A stretch of 64,000 nucleotides of DNA from Davidsoniella eucalypti. Its lineage: Eukaryota; Ascomycota; Sordariomycetes; Microascales; Ceratocystidaceae. A model generated the notes under the pieces. That model saw only the letters and a program-made list of their open reading frames with translations, was not told the DNA's origin and did not search any database. Below are positions 55,031-64,000 of the stretch, piece after piece. The translations under genes and the position numbers were made by a program. Every line of letters starts with the position of its first letter. Position 1 is the first letter of the stretch. Where the stretch lies: positions 124,001 through 188,000 of the forward strand of contig RMBW01000067.1 in assembly GCA_004009845.1 (NCBI GenBank), read 5' to 3'.

Positions 55031-57511
55031 ATGGCCGACGACGGAATCCTCGTCAATTTCGAGATTGGCGAGCTGCCGGCTAAGAAAACAGTCAAATTCC
55101 AGGGCGGTCGTTGGAGAGATCGAGTCCGCGCCCAGAAAACAGCTCGCCAAAGTCAAGACGGATCAAGAGATACTTCTGCTAAGCGCAAAGAGCCTGAAAG
55201 TTCCGAGGCGAGACCGCCAAACCTCGATAGTGACGACGACGACGATAGACCGGCAAAGAAGCAACGGTCCAACAACACACAATCTTCGACGACACAATCA
55301 ACACCAAAAAACAACAACAATGGCCCAAAAAGACACCCGGTAGCCACAGGAAAACACGTAACATCGAGCCTATTCTCATCCAATCCCAAGCACATCACCA
55401 ACTTTGACGAAGAGCCCGCTAGGAATGTCGAGCCTGCTGAGCCTACCAATGCTCCGCTCACCGGCCCTGCGGCGTCGTTCGCTGCTTTGGGCTTGTCCGA
55501 ACGAGTAGTGCGCGACCTCAGCAAGATGGAACTCTCTCACCCGACGGCTATCCAGAAGAAGACCATCCCCTTAATGATTGACACCGAAGACGATGCCTTC
55601 ATACAAGCCCAGACCGGTTCCGGTAAGACTTTAGCCTACCTGCTGCCTATAGTACACCGGGTACTGGCTCTGAGCAAAGGCCAAAAGATTCAGAGAGACT
55701 CGGGCATTTTTGCCATTGTGCTGACGCCCACCCGTGAACTCGCGAAACAAACCCATACTGTGCTGCAGCAATTGCTCAAGAATGCGCCATGGCTTGTCGC
55801 CTCGGCCATCATCGGTGGAGAGTCTAAAAAGGCCGAGAAGGCAAGAATACGGAAGGGCATCAACTTTTTGGTGGCTACGCCAGGTCGTCTGAGTGACCAC
55901 TTGACCAACACACAAGTGCTGAAGCTTAGCACGGTGCGGTGGTTGATTCTGGACGAGGGTGATCGGCTCATGGACATGGGCTTCGAGGAGGATGTGAAGA
56001 AGATTATCGGTATGCTGGGCAAGGCCGAAGTGGCCAACCACAGCTACAACGGCCAGTCTCTAGAGCTTCTGCCCAAGCGCAGAGTCACAGTGCTTTGCTC
56101 TGCTACGCTCAAGATGACGGTCCAACGTCTGGGAGAGATGAGTTTGAGCGACGCTGTCCATATCGCTGTTACACGTGAGGATCTCGATGCCGAACGCGAG
56201 GAGAAGGAGAAGCTGGCCCATGAGGAAGGAAAGGAACTTCCCGACAACGGCAATATCGATCCCGAGCCGAAGGACGCCGAGTCCAGCGAACACATGATCG
56301 TCGGAGGAAAGGCGTATGCGGCACCTGCCCAGTTGAAGCAGACGTACCTGATCGTGCCTGCCAAGCTGCGTCTGGTCACTCTGCTATCGTACCTCAAGTT
56401 TATGTTTGCGCGCCGGGACTCGGTCATGAAGGCCATTCTGTTCATATCGTGTGCTGACTCGGTTGATTTCCACTATGACCTACTCCGGAAACCTAAGACA
56501 GTACCCGGAGGCTTCTCTGTGCCTGCTATCGAGGGCAGCGAAGAGGCTGTCGGCGACAAGAACACAGTTGACACTGTCTCTGAAGCTGCATACATCACTT
56601 CGGCGGCCAACCCTAAGATCATAGTACACAAGATGCACGGTTCTCTAACGCAGTCAGTCAGAACGGCCACCTTGCAGTCCTTTTCCAAGTGCAAGCAGCC
56701 TAGTCTGCTGGTGACGACCGATGTCGCAGCCCGTGGTCTGGATATTCCCGACGTCGACATTGTCATAGAACTGGACCCGGCCTTCTCGGTTGAAGACCAC
56801 ATCCACAGAATCGGTCGTACAGCCAGAGCTGGTCGTGGTGGTCGTGCTACGCTGTTCCTCATGCCTGGCAGCGAAGAAGGCTACGTCGAGCTGCTCAAGG
56901 CTGGCTCAGCACCTCAGCCTCAACTATACGACAGTGTACTCCGGAAAGCCATGTCACTTCCTTGGGATCTGCCTACCGAAACGCACTCCAAGATGACCGA
57001 AAAAGTGGCGTACACACGCCAAGCCGAGAACCTACAGCTGCACCTGGAACAACGGTTGATTGACCCTAACAACAAGGAACAGCTTGATTTGGGTCGCAAC
57101 GCCTTCAAGTCGCACATCCGTGCCTATGCCACGCACGTCAAGGAGGAGCGCGTCTACTTCGACATCACCAATCTACACCTGGGTCACGTGGCCAAGAGTT
57201 TCGGCCTACGTGATGCCCCCAGTGGCATTGGTGCGGGCATCGAGCGTAAGGCTTCTAAGGCTTCAAAGGCTTCCAAAGGCAAGGCAAGTGGCGGTTCTTC
57301 AAAACGCATCGTGGGTGGCGGACGTGGTGGAGGCTTTGGAGCAGCTACTGGAAGCAATGCTATCTCTGCTGCTGCTAATTCATCTTATTCTACTGGTGGT
57401 GGCGATGGTGCCGGAGACGACGAAGCTGAAGCTATGGCGGCGGCAAAGAGAATGCTACGCAAGAAGAGTATGATGATGATGAACACGGCTAGTGAGTTCA
57501 ACATTGGTTAG
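55031..57511 (+). CDS. DBP7: ATP-dependent DEAD-box-type RNA helicase Dbp7
   Basis: Nucleolar helicase for early 60S ribosomal subunit assembly (DDX31 in animals). Single exon, 826 residues. The start MADDGILVNFEIGELP fits the family; the open frame upstream (from 54944) is AT-rich and not family-like. The charged N-terminal part (1-150) has a Lys/Arg-rich stretch. Helicase motifs in order are: Q motif HPTAIQ (about 168), I AQTGSGKT (195), Ia PTRELAKQ, Ib TPGRL, II DEGD (about 307; DEGD instead of DEAD is typical of Dbp7), III SAT (357), V TTDVAARGLDIP (563) and VI HRIGRTARAGRGG (591). The C-terminus carries KASKASKASK repeats and a Gly-rich segment. Composite copy B lies 0.75 kb downstream. 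Confidence 0.95.
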   Translation: MADDGILVNFEIGELPAKKTVKFQGGRWRDRVRAQKTARQSQDGSRDTSAKRKEPESSEARPPNLDSDDDDDRPAKKQRSNNTQSSTTQSTPKNNNNGPKRHPVATGKHVTSSLFSSNPKHITNFDEEPARNVEPAEPTNAPLTGPAASFAALGLSERVVRDLSKMELSHPTAIQKKTIPLMIDTEDDAFIQAQTGSGKTLAYLLPIVHRVLALSKGQKIQRDSGIFAIVLTPTRELAKQTHTVLQQLLKNAPWLVASAIIGGESKKAEKARIRKGINFLVATPGRLSDHLTNTQVLKLSTVRWLILDEGDRLMDMGFEEDVKKIIGMLGKAEVANHSYNGQSLELLPKRRVTVLCSATLKMTVQRLGEMSLSDAVHIAVTREDLDAEREEKEKLAHEEGKELPDNGNIDPEPKDAESSEHMIVGGKAYAAPAQLKQTYLIVPAKLRLVTLLSYLKFMFARRDSVMKAILFISCADSVDFHYDLLRKPKTVPGGFSVPAIEGSEEAVGDKNTVDTVSEAAYITSAANPKIIVHKMHGSLTQSVRTATLQSFSKCKQPSLLVTTDVAARGLDIPDVDIVIELDPAFSVEDHIHRIGRTARAGRGGRATLFLMPGSEEGYVELLKAGSAPQPQLYDSVLRKAMSLPWDLPTETHSKMTEKVAYTRQAENLQLHLEQRLIDPNNKEQLDLGRNAFKSHIRAYATHVKEERVYFDITNLHLGHVAKSFGLRDAPSGIGAGIERKASKASKASKGKASGGSSKRIVGGGRGGGFGAATGSNAISAAANSSYSTGGGDGAGDDEAEAMAAAKRMLRKKSMMMMNTASEFNIG

Positions 57512-58261
57512 CCAATCATGCTGTTGTCGCTTTGGGCTTGTTCGCTAGCTAGATTATGTTAGCTTGGAGAACACTGCAGTGTACTTGGTATGTAGACTCA
57601 GCAAAAGGTCGCGCTTAGCTTGAGCAAGAACGGCGTTTTGGGAACAACGCTGAGGCCTAGGATTTGGAACTTGTCGACTAGAAAAAAACAGGTGGAACAT
57701 CTTTGGACGCTATAGTCGCCTCTTTTGGCATATCTTCCATATCTCCTCTTTATTTTTCATCAATCATCATGTATATAATGTTTGTTTTATTTTCTTGCAT
57801 ACCTTCTATCTATCTACTCAGATCCTTGGAAGTTGGTTGGAGACTTCATTTATATTATATACCCCGTACGACAACCTCAAAAAATTGGAAAGACGGAAGG
57901 GGAACGGGCTTTTGGCTAGTAACTTTGATATATCCAATAGAACAATATACTGCAAAAAATGCCCATATCTGGATATCCTAATAACAAGGCTTTGACTGTT
58001 CTACTCGGTCCTTAATATATAGTGTTCACGTCAATATGTGAAGCATCGCGAAGTAAATTGACAAATCTTATATCACCTCACGGTTGAAGTATATCCGCTA
58101 TCCGCCCTGCCTCTGAGTCCCGAAGGCTGGACCGTCGCGTTCTTAACTGCGAAGCTTGTGAGTAGTAGAACAAGCCAGGTTGAAGAAGGGGGGATAGAGA
58201 GGAGGATAATTAGCAAACACAGTAGCTTTGCTTGATCTTTTAGAGCGGGATGTTTGGATTT
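57512..58261. other. DBP7 3' flank
   Basis: A 750-bp AT-rich spacer up to composite repeat B. No gene or RNA recognised. Confidence 0.5.
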
Positions 58262-59447
58262 TTGATATGACTACTAGTTCTTCGGGGCTAGGTGTCCCAG
58301 TTAGGTATAATTCCGAACTATTGGTCTTCATACAACCGTATTTAAGCATTTTATTCATGATGTAGCATAGGTAAGGTACAGGGTTTTACTGTGGCTGGTA
58401 TCAATATTTACCTAGTAAGCCGAACTAATACTAGTACACAATATAAGGTGAAGGACAACACTTCTCAACATGGCAGGCCCACTGAGATATAGAACATTTG
58501 TTATGGTTTCGTTATATGTGATTCGTGCACTGTTTTCCTTTTTCCTTTTTTCTTTCTTTTTTGTATTTGTTTTTGTTGCTCTTAGTGGTATGGACCACTA
58601 GTTCTTCTTTTCAGGGCGTCGTCCCGCACATACAAAGCTATTGATTGAGTTTGTCGAGCGGAGGGGCACAACGAAGAGGAAGACTCCGGCCGACGAGCCG
58701 ATTGGGGATTCGAGGAGGTTGGATTGCGCAAGCTCTACGACCTGACAATCGTCACGCTTCACGGGGGAACACTCCTCGAGGGAAGCAGCTACCATTCTGA
58801 ACAAGAGTTACAATGTTAAGATTGGTAAATGCCCCCCCCCCCCTGGAAGCTGGCGAGCAGTTCTACCCCATAGTGTTCTCCCAGGGCGGATCGATGGCCC
58901 CGAGGTCTGAAACTACGTTCCAAGATACTACAACAACGTATGTCAAAGACCACTTCAGCCTGGCTCACCAGAACCGTGGGCATCCTGATGGCTGAAACCC
59001 GAGTTGAGGCCCATTGGGTGACCTGAGGTGTGGCTCAAGAAGGCCGCATGAGTGACGGCGTAACACTCCCAGTCTGTCCCTCGGACCCGGGGAATCAAGA
59101 CGTGGACGATTTCGCGGATAGTGAGGAGGGCTTCCTGGCCTGAGGAGCATGTGGATGATGTTTTAATTGGGTGCTGCTTTCTTTTGATGATTCTACAGAT
59201 GCGACAAGGTTTTTTTCGCTCTTCTTGTTTCCTCTATATTGTTTTTACTGCTTCTTTCTACTATTTTCCTCTACTATTACCTTTCTTTGCTTTGCACTTA
59301 TCGCCACATTTCAACCTAGTCTTTACACTTTAAAATTGCCAAAACAACTTTAATATACAGGCACAACTTTAAATATATGTCCGGTAGCCAATCCGGCATC
59401 GTATGATCTTAGTGATTTAGGTAGACATTAAATATAATCAAATCAAA
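58262..59447 (+). mobile_element. Composite repeat copy B: both flanks present, CRN-type gene absent
   Basis: Starts inside the LINE 3'-UTR sequence (CTACTAGTTCTTCGGGGC) and matches the left flank of copy A up to base 58365 (= 39730). It then continues directly with sequence equal to 42845 onward in A, so the 3114 bp with the CRN-type gene and promoter are missing. The right tail is complete, ending GATTTAGGTAGACATTAAAT and short ATCAA repeats. The 0.7-kb insert (58673-59367) is bounded by GGCACAAC at 58665-58672 and 59360-59367. Its open frame is broken by shifts and stops. I could not find a convincing target-site duplication. Confidence 0.8.
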
Positions 59448-60184
59448 TGGCCCCTGTTTTTTTCTCTTTTTCTTTTTCTTTCATTTTTCTGGAGAAAATT
59501 CAATATTCGATGTTTAGTATAGCAGTGTAGATATTAGAGAAAATATAGAAGTAGTGATATATCTGTGTCTTTATTGAGTTGTCATGAGTGAAGCTTATGA
59601 TGACTAAGATGCTAAGATGCTGAGATGTTGGTTGTTAGACCACAAGTACAGTGGGTATGAGAGGCGATTTACACTGTAATGATCTTCTAACTATCCCACT
59701 AATAGGAACCTTCCAACACGCAAAACCAACATTCAAAGATGGATGGAATGGATGGACAAGAAGATAAAGTAGTTGCTTATAATTTGTGTTGGTTCGAGTA
59801 GATCAGCTAGTAACTTCTCTTTTTTGGGAATCTATGAGGCTGACGAATATTTATCATTTGTCTTATGTGCTCTTTGTTCAATATTGATGATCTCCTCTTC
59901 CTTTTTGTCCTCCAACATCGCTTCCTTTTCCTCTCTTTTTTTACCCCCAAAACCTTGGAATTTGTCAACTGTTCTTCTTTCTTTTGGTTCTTTGGACACC
60001 TTGGCCCACTTTCTGCCAATTTCTCGCCCAACTTAGCGTCGCTTTTTGAAGCTCCCCTTTAAGCTTTCCATTTAGCGGCTAAGCAGCTCTTTGAGAATCA
60101 TCCTGAGAAATCGTCTCCAGAATCTCCTTTAGGCCTCAACTCATACAAACAACCTCACGTCAACATCACCGTCTCAACAGCCTC
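59448..60184. other. ERG8 promoter region
   Basis: A 0.74-kb spacer between composite copy B and ERG8. It is T-rich near 59.45-59.5 kb and from 59.85 to 60.06 kb, with a short frame at 59773-60036 that I consider chance. It must contain the ERG8 promoter. Confidence 0.5.
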
Positions 60185-61577
60185 ATGAAATCTACCCCAA
60201 CAATGGAACCTGCCTGCGTTGTTTCTGCCCCTGGAAAGGTCCTGCTGGCTGGCGGATACCTAGTTCTAGACCAGAAGTACTCGGGCCTAGTCTTTGGCCT
60301 AGATGCACGCATCAATGTTCTCGTGGTGCCGATGGACGGCGTCGAAGGCTTCGGCGCAAATGACATCATCGTTGAGAGCCCCCAGTTCGTCGATGCTGCC
60401 TGGCGCTTTGAGTGGGCAGTTGGAAGCGACGACTCTGGCACCACCGTGAAGCAGATTGAGCAGTAAGCATATCCGTTGAGATATATCGACGAGCTAAGTG
60501 ACTACTAGACTAGATGTACTGACTTTCTATAGCAATGGTAAGATCTCTCGCAACCCATTTGTTGAGAAGACCTTGACCTACGTCCTTTCGTACGTCAACG
60601 CTGCAGCTGCTGGCGAGTCAAAGATCACACCGGTTAAGCTGATTATTCTGGCCGATAACAACTACTACTCCACGCAAGGTCTCTCTGCCGCCGAAGCTGC
60701 ACGTCCATTTGCCAACTTTGGCACGCCCATCAGCGGCGCTAACAAGACTGGTCTGGGCTCGTCTGCCGCGCTGGTAACATCCCTTTCGGCGGCTCTTCTC
60801 ACGTACTACCTAAGCCTTGATTTCTCCCAGCCAAGCCACCAGATGGCTCTACACAATGTTGCACAAATCAGCCACTGCGCAGCACAGGGGAAGGTCGGCT
60901 CTGGCTTTGATGTAGCCGCAGCCGTCTTTGGATCATGCAAATATCGACGCTTCTCGCCCAAGACACTAGATGCCGCATGTGTACCGGAGCCCGGCACGGC
61001 AGGATTCGGCACGAAGTTGTTGAGCAGTGTCACAGGCCAATGGGATGTTGCGGTGACAGAGTATAACACAATGCCCAAGGGCGTAGTTCTGCGCATGTTC
61101 GATGTGGCTTGTGGTACGGAGACGGTCAGCATGGTCCAAGGCGTATTCAAGTGGCGTGCACAAGACCCAGCCGGCTCGATGGCGCTGTGGGATGAGCTTC
61201 ACAAGAGAAATGAACGTTTAGCGCAAGTCCTCGATTCAGGTGATAAGGCGGCCATTCCTCAGGCTGTAGAGGATATCCGTGTATATCTACGTGATATGAC
61301 CAAGTTGACCGGTATGCCGATCGAACCCGAGTCGCAGACAAAGCTACTAGATGCTATTTCAAAGATCGAAGGTGTCTATGGTGGCGTTGTTCCCGGTGCT
61401 GGAGGCTACGATGCGATCTCGGTGCTGGTAGAGGAAGACGCGGTGGAGAAACTACAGGCGTTCGAGAAGACTTGGAATGAAACTGAAGAGGTAAAGACCA
61501 AGTTGCTTAGTGTGAAGGGTGAAGTCGAGGGTATCAGAGTTGAGAAGAATCTTGACAAGTTTGAGGGCTGGTATTAA
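60185..61577 (+). CDS. ERG8: Phosphomevalonate kinase
   Basis: GHMP-family kinase converting mevalonate-5-phosphate to the 5-diphosphate in sterol/isoprenoid synthesis. Exons are 60185-60462 and 60533-61577, joined by a 70-bp intron with a CTGAC branch site, giving 440 residues. Family marks are the N-terminal VSAPGKVLLAGGYLVLD, the spliced IEHNGKISRNPFVEKTL, the ATP-binding GHMP loop KTGLGSSAALVTSLSAAL (about 165-180), QGKVGSGFDVAAAVFGS and the C-terminal GVVPGAGGYDAISVLV motif. ATGs at 60185 and 60203 are both possible starts; the second begins MEPACVVSAPGK. The gene lies between two composite repeats (B and C) in inverted tail-to-tail orientation, with C starting 174 bp after its stop codon. 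Confidence 0.95.
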
Positions 61578-63202
61578 AACAGAATTCAAGAAAAGAAAAC
61601 TAAATAAATGCTGGAACTTGGTATTGATGTTGGGCGATTATCACGTGATGACGGTGAGGAATCTTTTTTAATACTTTGGTATAATTTGAGTACTTTATTG
61701 TCAGATAAACATTATTATATGTATATTGAATGTGATGATATCTTTGATAGTTGATTTGATTCGGTTATATTTAACGTCTACCTGAATCACTAAGACCATA
61801 CGACGCCGGATTGGATACCGGACATATATTTAACGTTGTGCCTGTATATTAAAGTTGTTTTGGCAATTTTAAAGTGTAAAGACTAGGTTGAAATGTAGCC
61901 ATAAGTGCAAAGCAAAGAAAGGTAATAGTAGAGGAAAATAGTAGAAAGAAGCAGTAAAAACAATATAGAGGAAACAAGAAGAGCGAAAAAACCTTGTCGC
62001 AGCTGTAGAATCATCAAAAGAAAGCAGCACCCAATTGAAACATCATCCACATGCTCCTCAGGCCAGGAAGCCCTCCTCACAATCCGCGAAATCGTCCTCG
62101 TCTTGATTCCCCAAGTCCAAGGGACAGACTGGGAGTGTTGCGCCGTCACCCATGCGGCCTTCTCTTCAACTCGGGTTTCAGCCATCAGGATGCCCACGGT
62201 TCTGGCGAGCCGGGCTGAAGTGGTTTTTGACATACGTTGTTGTAGTATCTTGAACGTAGTTTCAGACCTCGGGTCCATCGATCCGCCCTGGGAGAACACC
62301 ATGGGGTAGAACTGCTCGCCAGCTTCCAGGGGGGGGCATTTACCAATCTTAATGTTGTAACTCTTGTTCAGAATGGTAGCTGCTTCCCTTGAGGAGTGTT
62401 CCCCGTGAAGCGTGACGATTGTCAGGTCGTAGAGCTTGCGCAATCCAACCTCCTCGAATCCCCAATCCCCAATCGGCTCGTCGGCCGGAGTCTTCGTCGG
62501 CCGGAGTCTTCCTCTTCGTTGTGCCCCTCCGCTCGACAAACTCAATCAATAGCTTTGTATGTGCGGGACGACGCCGTCCCCCTGAAAAGAAGAACTAGTG
62601 CCATACCACTAAGAGCAACAAAAACAAATACAAAAAAGAAAGAAAAAAGGAAAAAGGAAAACAGTGCAGGAATCTCATATAACGAAACCATAACAAATGT
62701 TCTTGCTATGTTGAGAAGTGTTGTCCTTCACCTTACATTGTGTACTAGTATTAGTTCGGCTTACTACGTAAATATTGATATTAGCCACAGTAAAACCCTG
62801 TACCTTACCTATGGCTTCTACCACTCTCAGTCATTGCAGGTAGAGAAGGTTTGAAACATGTTTTAGTAATGTAGAAGGAGAATGACCACAATATGAAAAA
62901 ATCCTATAACTAACTAATGAAGCAATTTGAAGTTATTGTTTTGCTATCGAGCACGGGGGAAGTAGACAAACACTTGGTATGGCAATTGTCACATGACCAC
63001 AAAGGTATCTCTAAAACCCAACCTAGCAAACACATTGCTGCCTAACCTTGTCATCTTAGACATGACAACAACAACAACCAAACGCACCTTTCACTTTTGA
63101 TTACTTGATCCTAATTTCTCTATCTATCATTCCACAACACTTCTATGTAACTACATATCACCTATTTTTTATTTTCTCTACTTCTAAATCGATTCGCCGA
63201 TC

Positions 63203-64000
63203 ATGGGTAATGAAGCTGATAAAGTGGAAGCACAACGACAGCGTGACGAGGAAAACGCCAAAAAGCTCGCACAAGCCGAAGAACTCGTCAAAGTAGCCAA
63301 AGAACTCGTCAAAGTAGCCGAAGAACGTGCCGAGAAAGAACGACTCAAGAATGAAGAAAACGCCAAAGAACTTGCACAAGCCAATGCACGTATCAAAGAA
63401 GAACAACTTGCCAGAGAAGCAGCCGAAACACTCGCCAAAGAAGAACAACTTGCCAGAGAAGCAGCTGAAACACTCACCAAAGAAGAACGACTTGCCAGAG
63501 AAGCAGCCGAAGCACACACTGAGAAGGAACGACTTGCCAGAGAAGCAGCAGAAGCAAGCACCGAGAAGGAACGACTGGCAAAAGAAGCTGCTCAAAAGTT
63601 CAATGTGCTTTCCAATTTCTCAACAGCTCTTTACGACGATTTTTCACTCAATTACCAAGCATTGGCACTAGAGCCCAATCAAGAATACCATACAACTGGT
63701 GGGCCTACTCCAGTCCATAATCGGCTATATCCGCGTCTTTTGAAGTCTTGGATAAATTTCGAGAGCATTCATGAACAAAAGTTCACCCAGTTCTATACTC
63801 TCTTCGGCCAACAAGAGCTATTTCCAAGCTTTAGCAGTATTGCTTCCAACCAGAAAAAGCTGGCAAAGCCATTGTCATGTGAGGATCATGTTGTCTTTTT
63901 TTCTCGACTGGCTATTGAGGACCATGTTGAAACTATCATCAACCTATTTTTGCAGCATCAAGAACCCGGCAAGAAAACAGCATACGATTCTATCAAAAAT
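63203..64000 (+). CDS. Crinkler-type protein, second copy (N-terminal 266 residues, open at the window edge)
   Basis: The frame starting at the ATG at 63203 has no stop up to base 64000. It encodes the same protein as 42443-39870: MGNEADKVEAQRQRDEENAK, the Lys/Glu/Ala coil, then KFNVLSNFSTALYDDF and onward to residue 273 of the other copy. After the coil, comparison by eye of about 400 bp finds one synonymous difference. The coil differs: repeat variants are reshuffled and the total is 7 residues shorter. The nuclease and kinase-like domains lie beyond the edge, so integrity is unknown. The upstream 350 bp match copy A except that a short segment containing TATAAAAAGG on the other strand is missing here. 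Confidence 0.8.
   Translation, partial: MGNEADKVEAQRQRDEENAKKLAQAEELVKVAKELVKVAEERAEKERLKNEENAKELAQANARIKEEQLAREAAETLAKEEQLAREAAETLTKEERLAREAAEAHTEKERLAREAAEASTEKERLAKEAAQKFNVLSNFSTALYDDFSLNYQALALEPNQEYHTTGGPTPVHNRLYPRLLKSWINFESIHEQKFTQFYTLFGQQELFPSFSSIASNQKKLAKPLSCEDHVVFFSRLAIEDHVETIINLFLQHQEPGKKTAYDSIKN
63397..63560 (+). repeat. 42-bp minisatellite (coiled-coil repeats), second copy
   Basis: Tandem 42/45-bp units encoding LAREAAETLAKEEQ-type repeats, in a different order from the units at 42.1-42.25 kb. This is an in-frame, length-variable coil. Confidence 0.8.

Larger units (their letters stand above)
61751..64000 (-). mobile_element. Composite repeat copy C (inverted), running off the window
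   Basis: Read on the minus strand it ends at 61751 with the same tail as copy B (TAGACGTTAAATATAA, then ATCAA-type repeats). It contains the insert unit (61843-62517, bounded by the complement of GGCACAAC at 61835-61842 and 62518-62525), the LINE-type tail start near 62.57 kb and the shared spacer. On the plus strand follow the upstream region and start of a CRN-type gene. Relative to A and B its insert unit lacks 28 bp (CCCATTGGGTGACC region), changing the frame. The outer end is not in the window. Confidence 0.8.

Overview
This window is nuclear DNA of a fungus, most likely a filamentous ascomycete (Pezizomycotina-like). It carries a chitin synthase, a fungal phosphomevalonate kinase, an appendage-less AP-1 beta subunit, many spliceosomal introns (mostly 67-82 bp, GTAAGT/GTATGT donors, CTAAC-type branch sites), Tad-type LINE remains and a relic of a fungal NLR-like nucleoside-phosphorylase domain. 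The assignment below 'fungus' is inference.

Housekeeping part (1-29.8 kb and 44-61.6 kb). In order: the 3' end of sulfite reductase beta (+), chitin synthase (-), aspartate aminotransferase (-), syntaxin-18/UFE1 (-), EMC4 (-), AP-1 beta adaptin (+), a UBL3-like prenylated ubiquitin-fold protein (+), proteasome assembly factor UMP1 (-), a soluble double-ABC ATPase (+), a CYA-5-like mitochondrial PPR protein (-). After the accessory island come an aldehyde dehydrogenase (-), a tiny CRIB-like protein (+), RNA helicase DBP7 (+) and phosphomevalonate kinase ERG8 (+). Genes are monocistronic and unclustered, separated by AT-rich spacers of 0.3-7 kb. Several 5' leaders are strikingly pyrimidine-rich.

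Accessory island (34.4-43.9 kb). A frameshifted purine-nucleoside-phosphorylase/NLR relic is followed by tRNA-Glu(CTC), a broken reverse transcriptase, and tRNA-Lys(CTT) with a small intron. Next come two nested LINE 3' tails with clear target-site duplications, a degenerate Tad-like LINE (linker, RT, RNase H), and an intact 857-aa gene. Its product is a coiled-coil, PD-(D/E)XK-like nuclease and protein-kinase-like protein of the Crinkler (CRN) type.

The main discovery candidate is the unit carrying that gene. The CRN-type gene lies antisense between two LINE-type 3' tails. The unit occurs three times: copy A (39.6-43.9 kb, complete gene), copy B (58.3-59.4 kb, the same flanks with exactly the CRN gene and promoter missing), and copy C (61.75 kb to the window end, inverted, gene open to the edge). 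Copies A and C are almost identical over the comparable coding stretch, so spread is recent. Copies B and C lie tail to tail on either side of ERG8. The right-hand tail also contains a ~0.7-kb insert bounded by 8-bp direct repeats.
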